The notes beneath the pieces were generated by a model that ran no database searches, was not told the DNA's origin, and saw only the letters and a list, made by a program, of their open reading frames with translations. This document shows, piece by piece, positions 16,874-23,609 of a DNA stretch of 25,877 nucleotides; positions within the stretch are counted from its first letter, which is position 1, and every line of letters begins with the position of its first letter. The translations under genes were made by a program, and so were the position numbers. This DNA comes from CAYLSO01 sp964386525 (GTDB taxonomy: Bacteria > Eisenbacteria > RBG-16-71-46 > DASYSL01), in NCBI GenBank assembly GCA_964386525.1, contig CAYLSO010000044.1, forward strand, positions 1 through 25,877. Direction: 5' to 3'.

Positions 16874-18100
16874 TCAGCGTCGGAGCGAGGAGTCGGGGGG
16901 TGGCGCGCCGAGACCCCGCAGCTCGCGCTGCAGCCGCTGCATCTCGGCCTCGATCTCCTGGCGCCGCGCCCCCGAAGGCGCGCGGGCGCTCTCCAGGGTG
17001 GCGGCGATGACGCTGTCCGGGGTGCTGCCCAGCAGCACGCGGGCACGGTGCTCCTGGTCGGCGCGCAGCCAGAGCAGCTCGGCCGCCGTCCCGGGGCTCA
17101 TCGTGGTGATCCGGCGCATCAGCTCGTCGGGCGAGTTCACCTCGACGCCGTTGACGGCGACGACCAGATCGCCGGGCCGCAGGCCGGCTTGCCAGGCGGG
17201 CCCCCCCGCGACGACGTCCGACACCTGCACGCCGATGGCCGCGGGCGCGTCCGGGTGTTCGGGATCCTCGATGAGCCCCTGCTGGATGCTCACACCCAGG
17301 AAGCCGCGCCGCACACCGCCGAAGCGGCGCATCTCGTCCACCAGGGTGACCAGGTCGCCCACCGGCACGGCGAAGGTGCTGCCGCGGGCGCTGGCGCTCG
17401 CCGCCAACGAGTCGGCCGCCTGCACATCTCCCAGGCCTCCGACGACCACCCCCAGGAGCCGGCCGCGCTCGTCCACGGCCGCTCCCCCGGAGTTGCCCGG
17501 GTAGATCACGTTGGTCAGCTGGATGAGCGAGGCGCGCGGCTCGTCGTAGCGCCAGGTGATCCGGCCCACGTCCTGAGTGGGCAGCGAACCGTACGACTGC
17601 GCCACCGTGATGACCCGGGCTCCGATCTGGACGGTCCCGGCCGGCGCCAGAGGCAGAGGGGGCACGAGGCCGGCGGGGATGCGCACCAGGGCGAGGTCGG
17701 TGACCGGATCGAGCCCGAGCAGATTGCCCGCCACCTCGCGCCCGTCGGGGGTGCGCACCTGGATGGCGATGCAGCCGGCCACCGCCCGCGCCGTGGTCAC
17801 CAGGTGGCCCTGGCCATCGAGCATGACGCCGGAGGCGACCTGCGCGCGCCGGCGTGCCGGTTCGCCCAGGGCCTGGTCTTCGGGCTCGATGCGCGGGTGG
17901 ATGGCGAGGACGCGCACCACCGACTGGCGCACGCGGCGGATGATCGGGTCCAACTCGGCGGGAAGCGCGGCGGGCGAGGCCGCCAGGCGCGTCGGCGCGC
18001 GGCTCGGGGACTGGGCGGCGCCGGCGCCCGGGGGTCGCGGCGCGAGCGCACCGCCGGCGAGCGCGAGCAGCCCGGCGAGGCAAGCGCAGCCGGCTCGCAT
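16874..18100 (-). CDS. Trypsin-like (S1C/HtrA-type) PDZ protein lacking the catalytic His
   Basis: This is an exported protein of 408 residues with the DegP/DegS layout. It has a signal peptide (MRAGCACLAGLLALAGGALA, cleavage near GAGAAQ), a trypsin-like domain at about 50-255, one PDZ domain at about 262-355 (RRGFLGVSI, AGLRPGDLVVAVNGVEV), and a C-terminal coiled segment with Gln/Glu-rich heptads (about 375-395). The Ser motif is intact (YPGNSGGAAVD, Ser204) and so is the Asp motif (DPVTDLALVRI, Asp135). The HtrA motif TNxHVV reads TTARAVAG, with Arg105 (CGG) where the catalytic His should be. It is therefore probably not a working protease and may act as a chaperone, sensor or scaffold. It directly follows the anti-sigma gene. 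A GTG at 18148, five bases from that stop, could add 16 Arg-rich residues; both starts have a GGAG very close by. Confidence 0.85.
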   Translation of the reverse strand: MRAGCACLAGLLALAGGALAPRPPGAGAAQSPSRAPTRLAASPAALPAELDPIIRRVRQSVVRVLAIHPRIEPEDQALGEPARRRAQVASGVMLDGQGHLVTTARAVAGCIAIQVRTPDGREVAGNLLGLDPVTDLALVRIPAGLVPPLPLAPAGTVQIGARVITVAQSYGSLPTQDVGRITWRYDEPRASLIQLTNVIYPGNSGGAAVDERGRLLGVVVGGLGDVQAADSLAASASARGSTFAVPVGDLVTLVDEMRRFGGVRRGFLGVSIQQGLIEDPEHPDAPAAIGVQVSDVVAGGPAWQAGLRPGDLVVAVNGVEVNSPDELMRRITTMSPGTAAELLWLRADQEHRARVLLGSTPDSVIAATLESARAPSGARRQEIEAEMQRLQRELRGLGAPPPDSSLRR

Positions 18101-18153
18101 GGCTCCACCCCGACGGGCCGAGGCAGGGGGACGGCGACGCACCGGCACGGCTC

Positions 18154-18966
18154 CTAGAAGGTGATGGAGGCCTTGCGCCCGTCCTCGGCAGCAGGCACCG
18201 GCCGCGCGGGCCGCAGCTTCTGCTCGCCGGGCACCCGGCGCAGATGGACCGGGTCGAGCGCGAACTCCAGATCGTAGGCGTGGTCGAAGAGGCTGTCTGG
18301 GACCACTGCGGCCTCGTCACCCAGACGAGCGGCGGGTGCTCCGCTCGGGCCCGCAGCGAGGGCATTGGCCCGCAGGCGTGTCGCCCCCGCGGCGTCGCGC
18401 CTTGGCGTCGCCGCCAAGCCCCGCGCCACAGCGGCAGCGCTCCCGGGCTGGGCCGTCGGCGGGACCGCGGCGATACGGCGGGCGGACTCCGCCGCCGGCT
18501 CGGCAGGGCGCGCTGCCAGCCCCTTGAGGCCAGGCGCGCCGGCCACCGGCGCCGTGCCCGGCGTCGACCTCGCGAGCTGCGAGCCGCTCGGGACTTGACC
18601 CGAATTCCTGATCGAGTACGCGCCCACGCCGACCACCACCGCCAGCGTCGCGGCGGCCAGCGCAGGACGCCAGCCCCACTCCCAGCCCCCGATCCAAGCC
18701 GGCGCCGACCGCCGCAGCGCCCGACGGACCGCCGGCGCGCGCTCCGCAGACCGTGCCCGCGCCAGCACGGTCTCGGCGAACCCGGGCTCCGCCTCCAGCC
18801 GGGGCAGCGCTTGCACGGCCTCCATGCCGCGCACGAACCCGTCGTACGAGCCACGGCACGCGGGGCAAGCCCCGAAGTGGGCCTCGAGCGCTTCCCGCTC
18901 GGCCACCGACAGCTCGTCTTCCCAGCAGGCGGAGAACAGACTTTCGACGCGTGAGCAACGGATCAT
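18154..18966 (-). CDS. Membrane anti-sigma factor with zinc-finger (ZAS) domain
   Basis: This protein is predicted to bind and hold the adjacent ECF sigma factor at the inner membrane. It has 270 residues. The N-terminal cytoplasmic part carries the anti-sigma zinc motif HFGACPAC (His30, Cys34, Cys37), preceded by a helix with SVAEREALEAH. A single membrane segment lies at about 100-119 (RPALAAATLAVVVGVGAYSI). The periplasmic part is about 150 residues, Ala/Pro-rich and probably disordered, ending in RKASITF. The start ATG overlaps the sigma stop in an ATGA, a hallmark of coupled sigma/anti-sigma pairs. The C-terminal I-T-F has the hydrophobic-x-hydrophobic form that PDZ domains can bind, and the next gene encodes a PDZ protein. 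It is not recognisably RseA outside the general layout. Confidence 0.85.
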   Translation of the reverse strand: MIRCSRVESLFSACWEDELSVAEREALEAHFGACPACRGSYDGFVRGMEAVQALPRLEAEPGFAETVLARARSAERAPAVRRALRRSAPAWIGGWEWGWRPALAAATLAVVVGVGAYSIRNSGQVPSGSQLARSTPGTAPVAGAPGLKGLAARPAEPAAESARRIAAVPPTAQPGSAAAVARGLAATPRRDAAGATRLRANALAAGPSGAPAARLGDEAAVVPDSLFDHAYDLEFALDPVHLRRVPGEQKLRPARPVPAAEDGRKASITF

Positions 18967-19586
18967 GTGAGCTCTTCCCGGCGGAGCATCGGCTCCAGTT
19001 TTTTCTTCAGCATCAGGCGCGCCCGGTTGATGCGCGAGCGCACGGTCCCGCCCGGGATGCGGAGAACCTGGGCGATGTCCTCGTAAGCCAGGCCCTCGAT
19101 ATCCCGGAGCACGAGGGCCGACCGGTACCTCTCCGGCAGGGTGGCGATGGCGGCTCCTACGACGCCCTGCAGCTGCCGGACCTCCACGTCCCCTTCCCGG
19201 TTCGCGCGCGGATCCATGAGCTGCAAGCTGGAGTCGTGCAGCGTCTCCTGCATCTCGTCGAGGCTGGTCCAGTTGCGGCGCCGCTTGCGCCGGCGGATCT
19301 CGTTCTTCGCCAGGTTGGCGGCGATGGTGAACAGCCACGTCGAGAACTTGGCCCCGCGGCGGTAGTTCTTGCGGTGCAGGAAGACGCGGACGAACACCTC
19401 TTGGCAGATGTCGTCCGAGGCCTCCCGGTCGTTGAGCAGCCGGCTCACCAGGTTCACGACACGGGACTTGTACCGATTCACGAGTTCGGTGAAAGCCCGC
19501 TCGTTCCCCTCCGCGGCCTCGGCCATGAGGTCCTCGTCGGACAGCGAGATGACCTGTCGCTCTTCGGACCGCGGTTCAGTGCCCAC
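18963..19586 (-). CDS. ECF (RpoE-type) RNA polymerase sigma factor
   Basis: This is an alternative sigma factor of the extracytoplasmic-function group, 207 residues. The sigma-2 region runs at about 25-105 with NERAFTELVNRYKSRVVNLV, DDICQEVFVRVF and KFSTWLFTIAANLAKNEIRRR. The sigma-4 region at about 148-200 has LPERYRSALVLRDIEGLAYEDIAQVL and a helix-turn-helix in IPGGTVRSRINRARLML. The GTG start (19586) has GGAAGAGG at 19600-19593 with six bases of spacing. It is transcribed just ahead of, and overlaps, its likely anti-sigma gene. A candidate ECF promoter lies 23 bases upstream of the start codon, which suggests it activates itself. Envelope stress is the likely signal given the neighbours, but this is inference. 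Confidence 0.95.
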   Translation of the reverse strand: MGTEPRSEERQVISLSDEDLMAEAAEGNERAFTELVNRYKSRVVNLVSRLLNDREASDDICQEVFVRVFLHRKNYRRGAKFSTWLFTIAANLAKNEIRRRKRRRNWTSLDEMQETLHDSSLQLMDPRANREGDVEVRQLQGVVGAAIATLPERYRSALVLRDIEGLAYEDIAQVLRIPGGTVRSRINRARLMLKKKLEPMLRREELT

Positions 19587-19608
19587 CTAGGGCCTCTTCC
19601 ACCATGTG

Positions 19609-19636
19609 CTTACGCCTCGGCGCGCGCTCCGGTTCC
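19609..19636 (-). promoter_or_regulatory. Candidate ECF-type promoter for the sigma/anti-sigma operon
   Basis: On the minus strand, GGAACC (19636-19631) is followed after exactly 16 bases by CGTAAG (19614-19609). ECF sigma factors commonly recognise a GGAAC-type -35 and a CGT-type -10 at about this spacing. Transcription would begin near 19602, giving a leader of about 16 bases that contains only the ribosome site GGAAGAGG before the GTG start. Confidence 0.6.
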
Positions 19637-19814
19637 GGTTTGTATCGGCGCCACCGAGCGGATTGCCGGCTCCGGGCCCGCCGGCCCCCACTCCGTTGTC
19701 GGAATTCGATGCCCGGAAATCAGTTGCGATGGCCGGCCCCCCAGGGCCGGAAGCCGGGTGATGTTCCCAGAGCCGACCGCGCCCGGCAAGCCGCGGTGGC
19801 AGTCTCCGGCGCCC
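19637..19814. other. Gap between the TPR gene and the sigma operon
   Basis: Together with the promoter and leader this is a 228-base non-coding stretch, the longest in the window. It holds no credible reading frame or RNA gene. A second GGAACAT (19767-19761, minus strand) has no CGT partner at suitable spacing. No clear terminator for the TPR gene was found. Confidence 0.5.
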
Positions 19815-21629
19815 TCACGGCAACCGGCGCAGCTTCTCCCGGAGACCATCGGGGTTCTCCGGGCCCAGTTCCAGGGCCCGCCGGTACTTCTCCTTGGCGA
19901 CCGCCGGCCGGTCGAGGGCGGTCAGGACATCGCCCAGGTGCTCCAGGATGGTGGGGTCTTCCCCACTCGTCGCCAGGGCCCGCTCCAGTTCCACCCGCGC
20001 CGAGTCCAGTTCCCCCATCCGGAAGTAGGCCCACCCGAGACTATCCATGATGAATCCGTTGCGCGGATCGAGCTCGAGGGCCCGCCGGATGAGCCGCACG
20101 GCTTCCGGTAGGTTGCGGTCGTAGTCGGCGTAGAGGTAGCCGAGGAAATTGAGAGCCTGCGGACTGTCCGGCCACCGCTCGACGACCCGACGGATGGCCG
20201 CCTCGGCACCGTCCACGTCCGCTCGCCGCTCACGCGCGCCGGCAATCTCGTACCAGGCCGCCGCCGAGTCGGCTCCCAGGGAGAGGGCCCGGCTGAAAAG
20301 GGTCTCCGCCCGGGCGTAGTTGGCGGTCGCGAAGTAGGCGCGCCCGAGGGCGAATTGCGCGTCTGCGCTGTCCGGGGCCACAGCCTCGGCCCGGGCCAGC
20401 GCCGCCTCCGCCTCCCCGCTCCGCTTCGCCCCGCTCAAGGCCATCGCCAGGAGCAGATGGGCTGCAAGCGACTCCGGAGCCTCCGTGGCGAATTGCCCAG
20501 CCTCGGCCACCGCCGCCTCGTACTCGCCTTGGCGCAGCAGCAGCGTGACCGTGAACTCCGCGACCTCGAGTTCGCCGGGGGAGCGGCGACGCAGATCGAG
20601 CGCCACGTCGCGTGCCTGCCCCGGCTGGCGCAGACGCAGGTAGATCCCGGCCAGCACGCGGCCCTCCGCCAGGCCCGGGCCGGCGTCGTACATCAGGCGC
20701 GCGTGCGGCAGGGCGTCCCGGTCCCGACCCAGCGCCATGAGCCCGTTGACCAGGCGGCGCCGGACGGTGACGTCGTCGGGATGCAGGGCCAGGAATTGCT
20801 CGTAGATCGACACCGCCTCGGCGCGGCGGTCCAGCTCGTCCAGGATCCAGGCCCGCGTCAGGGATAGAGTGGGTAGGTCGGCCCCGCTTCTCTCCGCCTC
20901 GTCGAGCAGCGGCAAGGCCTCGTCGTGGCGGCCGAGGCGCCCCAGGACCACGGCATGGCGCAGCCGGGTCTCCGGATCGTCGTTGCCGAGTTCGACGGCG
21001 CGCTCATACAGGCGCCGGGCATCCTCGAGACGGTCGATCCTCTCGTACTCCCGGGCCAGCTGGTAGGCGTAGTCGGCGTCCGTGGAATCGTAGTGGGCGG
21101 CCTTCTCCAGGTCGTAGCGGGCGGCGTCGAGGTTGCCCGAGGCGGTCAGCGCGGTGGCCCGCAGCGCGTGCAGACGCGCGTCGGTGGAGTCGACGGCCAG
21201 TCCCTCGGTCGCCAGGCTCACGGCGCGCTCGGTGTCCCCGAGGTGCAGGACGGCCGAGGCCAGATGGGTGATGACGGCCGGCGATCTCGGCTCGATGAGG
21301 TACGCGTGGTAGAAGGCCTGGTAGGCGGCTTCCACCTCGCCGCGCGAGGCGGCCAGCGAACCTTCGAGGTAGAGCCCCATCGCGCGCTCGCTGCCGAGGC
21401 GCGGCGGCTCTTCGGCGAAAGCGACTGCCGCAGGGCGAATCCCCGCCGGCGGACGGGTGGCCGCCGCCGTCCCGGCGCTCGCCAGGGCGAGCAGACCGAC
21501 GCACAGCGACAGAACGGCCGGCAGAGCCGGGCGCAAGATGCTGCCCGGCCCCACCGGCCGCCCGTCCGCTGCCTGCAAATGAGAAGGCGCGGCCGATCGC
21601 CGCGCGCCGGAAGGGACGAACCGGGTCAC
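19815..21629 (-). CDS. Exported tetratricopeptide-repeat protein
   Basis: This protein of about 604 residues has an N-terminal hydrophobic export or anchor segment (ALPAVLSLCVGLLALASAG, about 35-53) followed by an almost continuous array of about 13 tetratricopeptide repeats from residue 85 to the end. Well-formed repeats include GNLDAARYDLEKAAHYDST, DARRLYERAVELGNDDPET, NYARAETLFSRALSLGADS, LPEAVRLIRRALELDPRNG and ELDSARVELERALATSGED. The conserved block QALNFLGYLYADYDRNLPEA and MDSLGWAYFRMG is shared with many exported bacterial TPR proteins. It probably acts as a protein-protein scaffold in the periplasm; the partner is unknown. The GTG at 21629 leaves a 30-residue n-region. TTG 21578, GTG 21554 or TTG 21536 in frame would give a shorter, more normal signal peptide. 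It follows rnc after 34 bases. Confidence 0.85.
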   Translation of the reverse strand: MTRFVPSGARRSAAPSHLQAADGRPVGPGSILRPALPAVLSLCVGLLALASAGTAAATRPPAGIRPAAVAFAEEPPRLGSERAMGLYLEGSLAASRGEVEAAYQAFYHAYLIEPRSPAVITHLASAVLHLGDTERAVSLATEGLAVDSTDARLHALRATALTASGNLDAARYDLEKAAHYDSTDADYAYQLAREYERIDRLEDARRLYERAVELGNDDPETRLRHAVVLGRLGRHDEALPLLDEAERSGADLPTLSLTRAWILDELDRRAEAVSIYEQFLALHPDDVTVRRRLVNGLMALGRDRDALPHARLMYDAGPGLAEGRVLAGIYLRLRQPGQARDVALDLRRRSPGELEVAEFTVTLLLRQGEYEAAVAEAGQFATEAPESLAAHLLLAMALSGAKRSGEAEAALARAEAVAPDSADAQFALGRAYFATANYARAETLFSRALSLGADSAAAWYEIAGARERRADVDGAEAAIRRVVERWPDSPQALNFLGYLYADYDRNLPEAVRLIRRALELDPRNGFIMDSLGWAYFRMGELDSARVELERALATSGEDPTILEHLGDVLTALDRPAVAKEKYRRALELGPENPDGLREKLRRLP

Positions 21630-21663
21630 GCGGCGATTCTAGCACGCCGGGGCCGCAGAGCGC

Positions 21664-23601
21664 CTACGGCCCGGTGTCCTCCGCCCCCTCGGGCGCCTTG
21701 CGCTCCCCGCGCCGTGCCGGGCGGGACGGCGCGTCGCTCTCCGCCACGCGATACCGGTCCCCAGGCGCGCCTGCCGGGGCGGGCCCTGAAGTCTCGACGA
21801 TCCGCACGTCCGGCGCCGGCGGCGGCGTGGCGAGCAGATCCCCCACCGGGATCGGTCCGTGGCGCACTGGCGTGCCTGCCGGAGCCTCGGCCACGGCGGC
21901 CGGCTCCGGGCCGCCCGGGGGCGGCACGATGAGCCCGACCGGCGCGCGCGCCGCCCGCTTATTCGGTTTGCCCTTGCGCCCGTAGGCCGCCTCCGGCTTG
22001 GCGGCCGGCTCCTCGGTCGGGCGCGGGGAGGATTCCCGCTCCTCGATCGCGAAGGGGGGCGCCTCCAGCGAAGCGAAGAGGCCGGCTCCCACTTCCGCCG
22101 GGGCCGTCTCGACCGGGGCCGCTTCGCGTCGGCGAGCCTCGCGCGGGCGGCGGCCACGGCGGCGCTCCTCCGGGCGCTCCTCGCCCTTCGGTTCGGCACC
22201 CTCGCCCCGGCGATCCTCACGTGCGACGCGCACACGCTCACGGGTCTCCGGGCGCTGGACGGGGACCTCGTCTCCCAGAGGCAGACGCTCCCGCTCCGGA
22301 CGCTCTGGACGCTCACGCTCCGGAAGCTCCGGACGCTCTGGACGCTCCCGCTCCGGAAGCTCGGGGCGCTCGCCGCGCTCCCGGCGTGGGCGCTCCTCCG
22401 CCCCGTCCCGCATGCCCTCTTCGCGCTCGCTCAGGGGCCGCTCTTCGCGCACCCGGCGGAGCCGGGGCTCGCGCTCCTCTCTGCTCGGTCGCTCGGGACG
22501 CTCTCGGCGCGGCCGCTCTTCGCGTTCCGCCCGCGGACGCTCTTCGCGTTCCGCCCGCGGCCGCTCTGCCTCGTCCCACCGGCGCATCCGGGGCTCGCGA
22601 CCCTCCCGCTCCGGACGTTCACCGCGCTCCCGGCCCTCGCGTTCACCACGCTCCCGCTCCGGACGTTCACCACGCTCCCGGCCCTCGCGGCCGGCGCCCG
22701 CCGGCCCCCCGCCGCGCGCGCGCCGCCGCCCTTCGTCGCGCCGCGCCACCTCGGCTGCCACGCGCTCCAGTGCGTTGCGCGCCGCCGACTGCTCGGCCTC
22801 CTTCTTGTTGCGACCGCGGCCGTCGCCCAGGGTCCGGCTGCCGACCATGACCTCGACGGTGAACTGCTTGAGGTGGTCGGGGCCGTGCTCTTGGCGGATG
22901 CGGTACACCGGGTGGGTGTGGAAGGTGCTCTGCACGTACTCCTGCAGCAGGCTCTTGTAGTTCGTGTGCCGCTTGTCGGCGGCGATCTCGCCGGCCTCGT
23001 TCAACAGCCAGGTCTGGATGAACTGGCGCGCCGCCTCCAGCCCCTGGTCGATGTAGATGGCCCCGATCACGGCCTCGAAGGCGTCGGCCAGGATGGACAG
23101 CCGCTGCCGTCCACCCGACTCCACCTCGGAGTGGGACAGCAGGACGAAGCGCCCCAGTCCCATGGCCAGCGCCCGGCGCGACAGGATCGCCTTGGAGACC
23201 AGCAGGGACTTGGTCTTGGTGAGCAGCCCTTCATGCTCGTCGGGCCGGATACGGTAGAGCCAGTCCGAGCACACCAGCCCGAGCACCGAGTCCCCCAGGA
23301 ACTCGAGACGCTCGTTGGATTCGCGCGGCTCCTCGCCGGGCGTGACGTGCAGGTAGGAGCGGTGGGTGAGGGCCAAGCGCAGCAGTTCCGGGTGGTTGAT
23401 GCGCACACCCAGATGGCGGCAGAAGTCGTCGACCGCCTTGCGCTCTTCGGCGGTCAGGCCGCGCCCCGCCGCCGGCTGTCCGAACAGCCGCCGCAGCCAG
23501 GCGAAGAATCCCCCCGGCCGGGCCGCCGCGCGCGGCGCGGCGACGGCATCACGCGGCCGCGGGCTGCCCGAATACTCCGGGCGCGGCCGCCGCCGCCTCA
23601 G
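21664..23601 (-). CDS. rnc: Ribonuclease III with long Arg/Glu/Pro-rich C-terminal tail
   Basis: RNase III cuts double-stranded RNA in rRNA maturation and mRNA turnover. With the start used here the protein has 645 residues, against about 230 for the family. The RNase III domain covers about 50-205, with signature NERLEFLGDSVLG (metal ligands Glu100 and Asp104) and ADAFEAVIGAIYID (Asp173, Glu176). The double-stranded-RNA-binding domain is at about 214-282 (NYKSLLQEYVQ through NKKEAEQSAARNALERV). The remaining about 360 residues are low complexity: Arg/Glu/Pro tandem repeats, then a Pro/Ala-rich part. No ATG, GTG or TTG exists in frame between the fabF stop and the catalytic domain. I used CTG 23601; an ATG at 23730 would overlap fabF by 121 bases, and GTG 23406 would remove the first helix. 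It follows fabF, a common arrangement. Confidence 0.88.
   Translation of the reverse strand: MRRRRPRPEYSGSPRPRDAVAAPRAAARPGGFFAWLRRLFGQPAAGRGLTAEERKAVDDFCRHLGVRINHPELLRLALTHRSYLHVTPGEEPRESNERLEFLGDSVLGLVCSDWLYRIRPDEHEGLLTKTKSLLVSKAILSRRALAMGLGRFVLLSHSEVESGGRQRLSILADAFEAVIGAIYIDQGLEAARQFIQTWLLNEAGEIAADKRHTNYKSLLQEYVQSTFHTHPVYRIRQEHGPDHLKQFTVEVMVGSRTLGDGRGRNKKEAEQSAARNALERVAAEVARRDEGRRRARGGGPAGAGREGRERGERPERERGEREGRERGERPEREGREPRMRRWDEAERPRAEREERPRAEREERPRRERPERPSREEREPRLRRVREERPLSEREEGMRDGAEERPRRERGERPELPERERPERPELPERERPERPERERLPLGDEVPVQRPETRERVRVAREDRRGEGAEPKGEERPEERRRGRRPREARRREAAPVETAPAEVGAGLFASLEAPPFAIEERESSPRPTEEPAAKPEAAYGRKGKPNKRAARAPVGLIVPPPGGPEPAAVAEAPAGTPVRHGPIPVGDLLATPPPAPDVRIVETSGPAPAGAPGDRYRVAESDAPSRPARRGERKAPEGAEDTGP
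22294..22359. repeat. 33-base tandem repeat (2 copies) in rnc tail
   Basis: Two adjacent 33-base units (22294-22326 and 22327-22359) differ at one base and encode an 11-residue repeat of the form PELPERERPER on the minus strand. The period is a multiple of three, so copy changes would keep the rnc frame. Confidence 0.85.
22511..22558. repeat. 24-base tandem repeat (2 copies) in rnc tail
   Basis: Units 22511-22534 and 22535-22558 are identical except for one base and encode the 8-residue repeat PRAEREER on the minus strand. A degenerate third copy begins at 22559. Confidence 0.85.
22603..22690. repeat. 48-base tandem repeat (nearly 2 copies) in rnc tail
   Basis: A 48-base unit beginning CTCCCGCTCCGGACGTTCAC at 22603 recurs at 22651 and continues for about 40 bases. 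On the minus strand it encodes a 16-residue Gly/Arg/Glu block containing REGRERGERPERE. Confidence 0.8.
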
Positions 23602-23609
23602 GTTACGCC

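Noticed and set aside
18050..18100. Cysteines in the S1C protein signal peptide as a lipobox
   Set aside because: Neither Cys is preceded by a Leu-[Ala/Ser]-[Gly/Ala] pattern after a full hydrophobic core, so a normal signal peptide is more likely.
19761..19767. GGAACAT as a second ECF -35 element
   Set aside because: No CGT-like -10 follows at 15-18 bases on the minus strand.
22280..22700. Repeats in this stretch as a CRISPR array
   Set aside because: Units are directly adjacent with no spacers, have three different periods, and are in frame within rnc.
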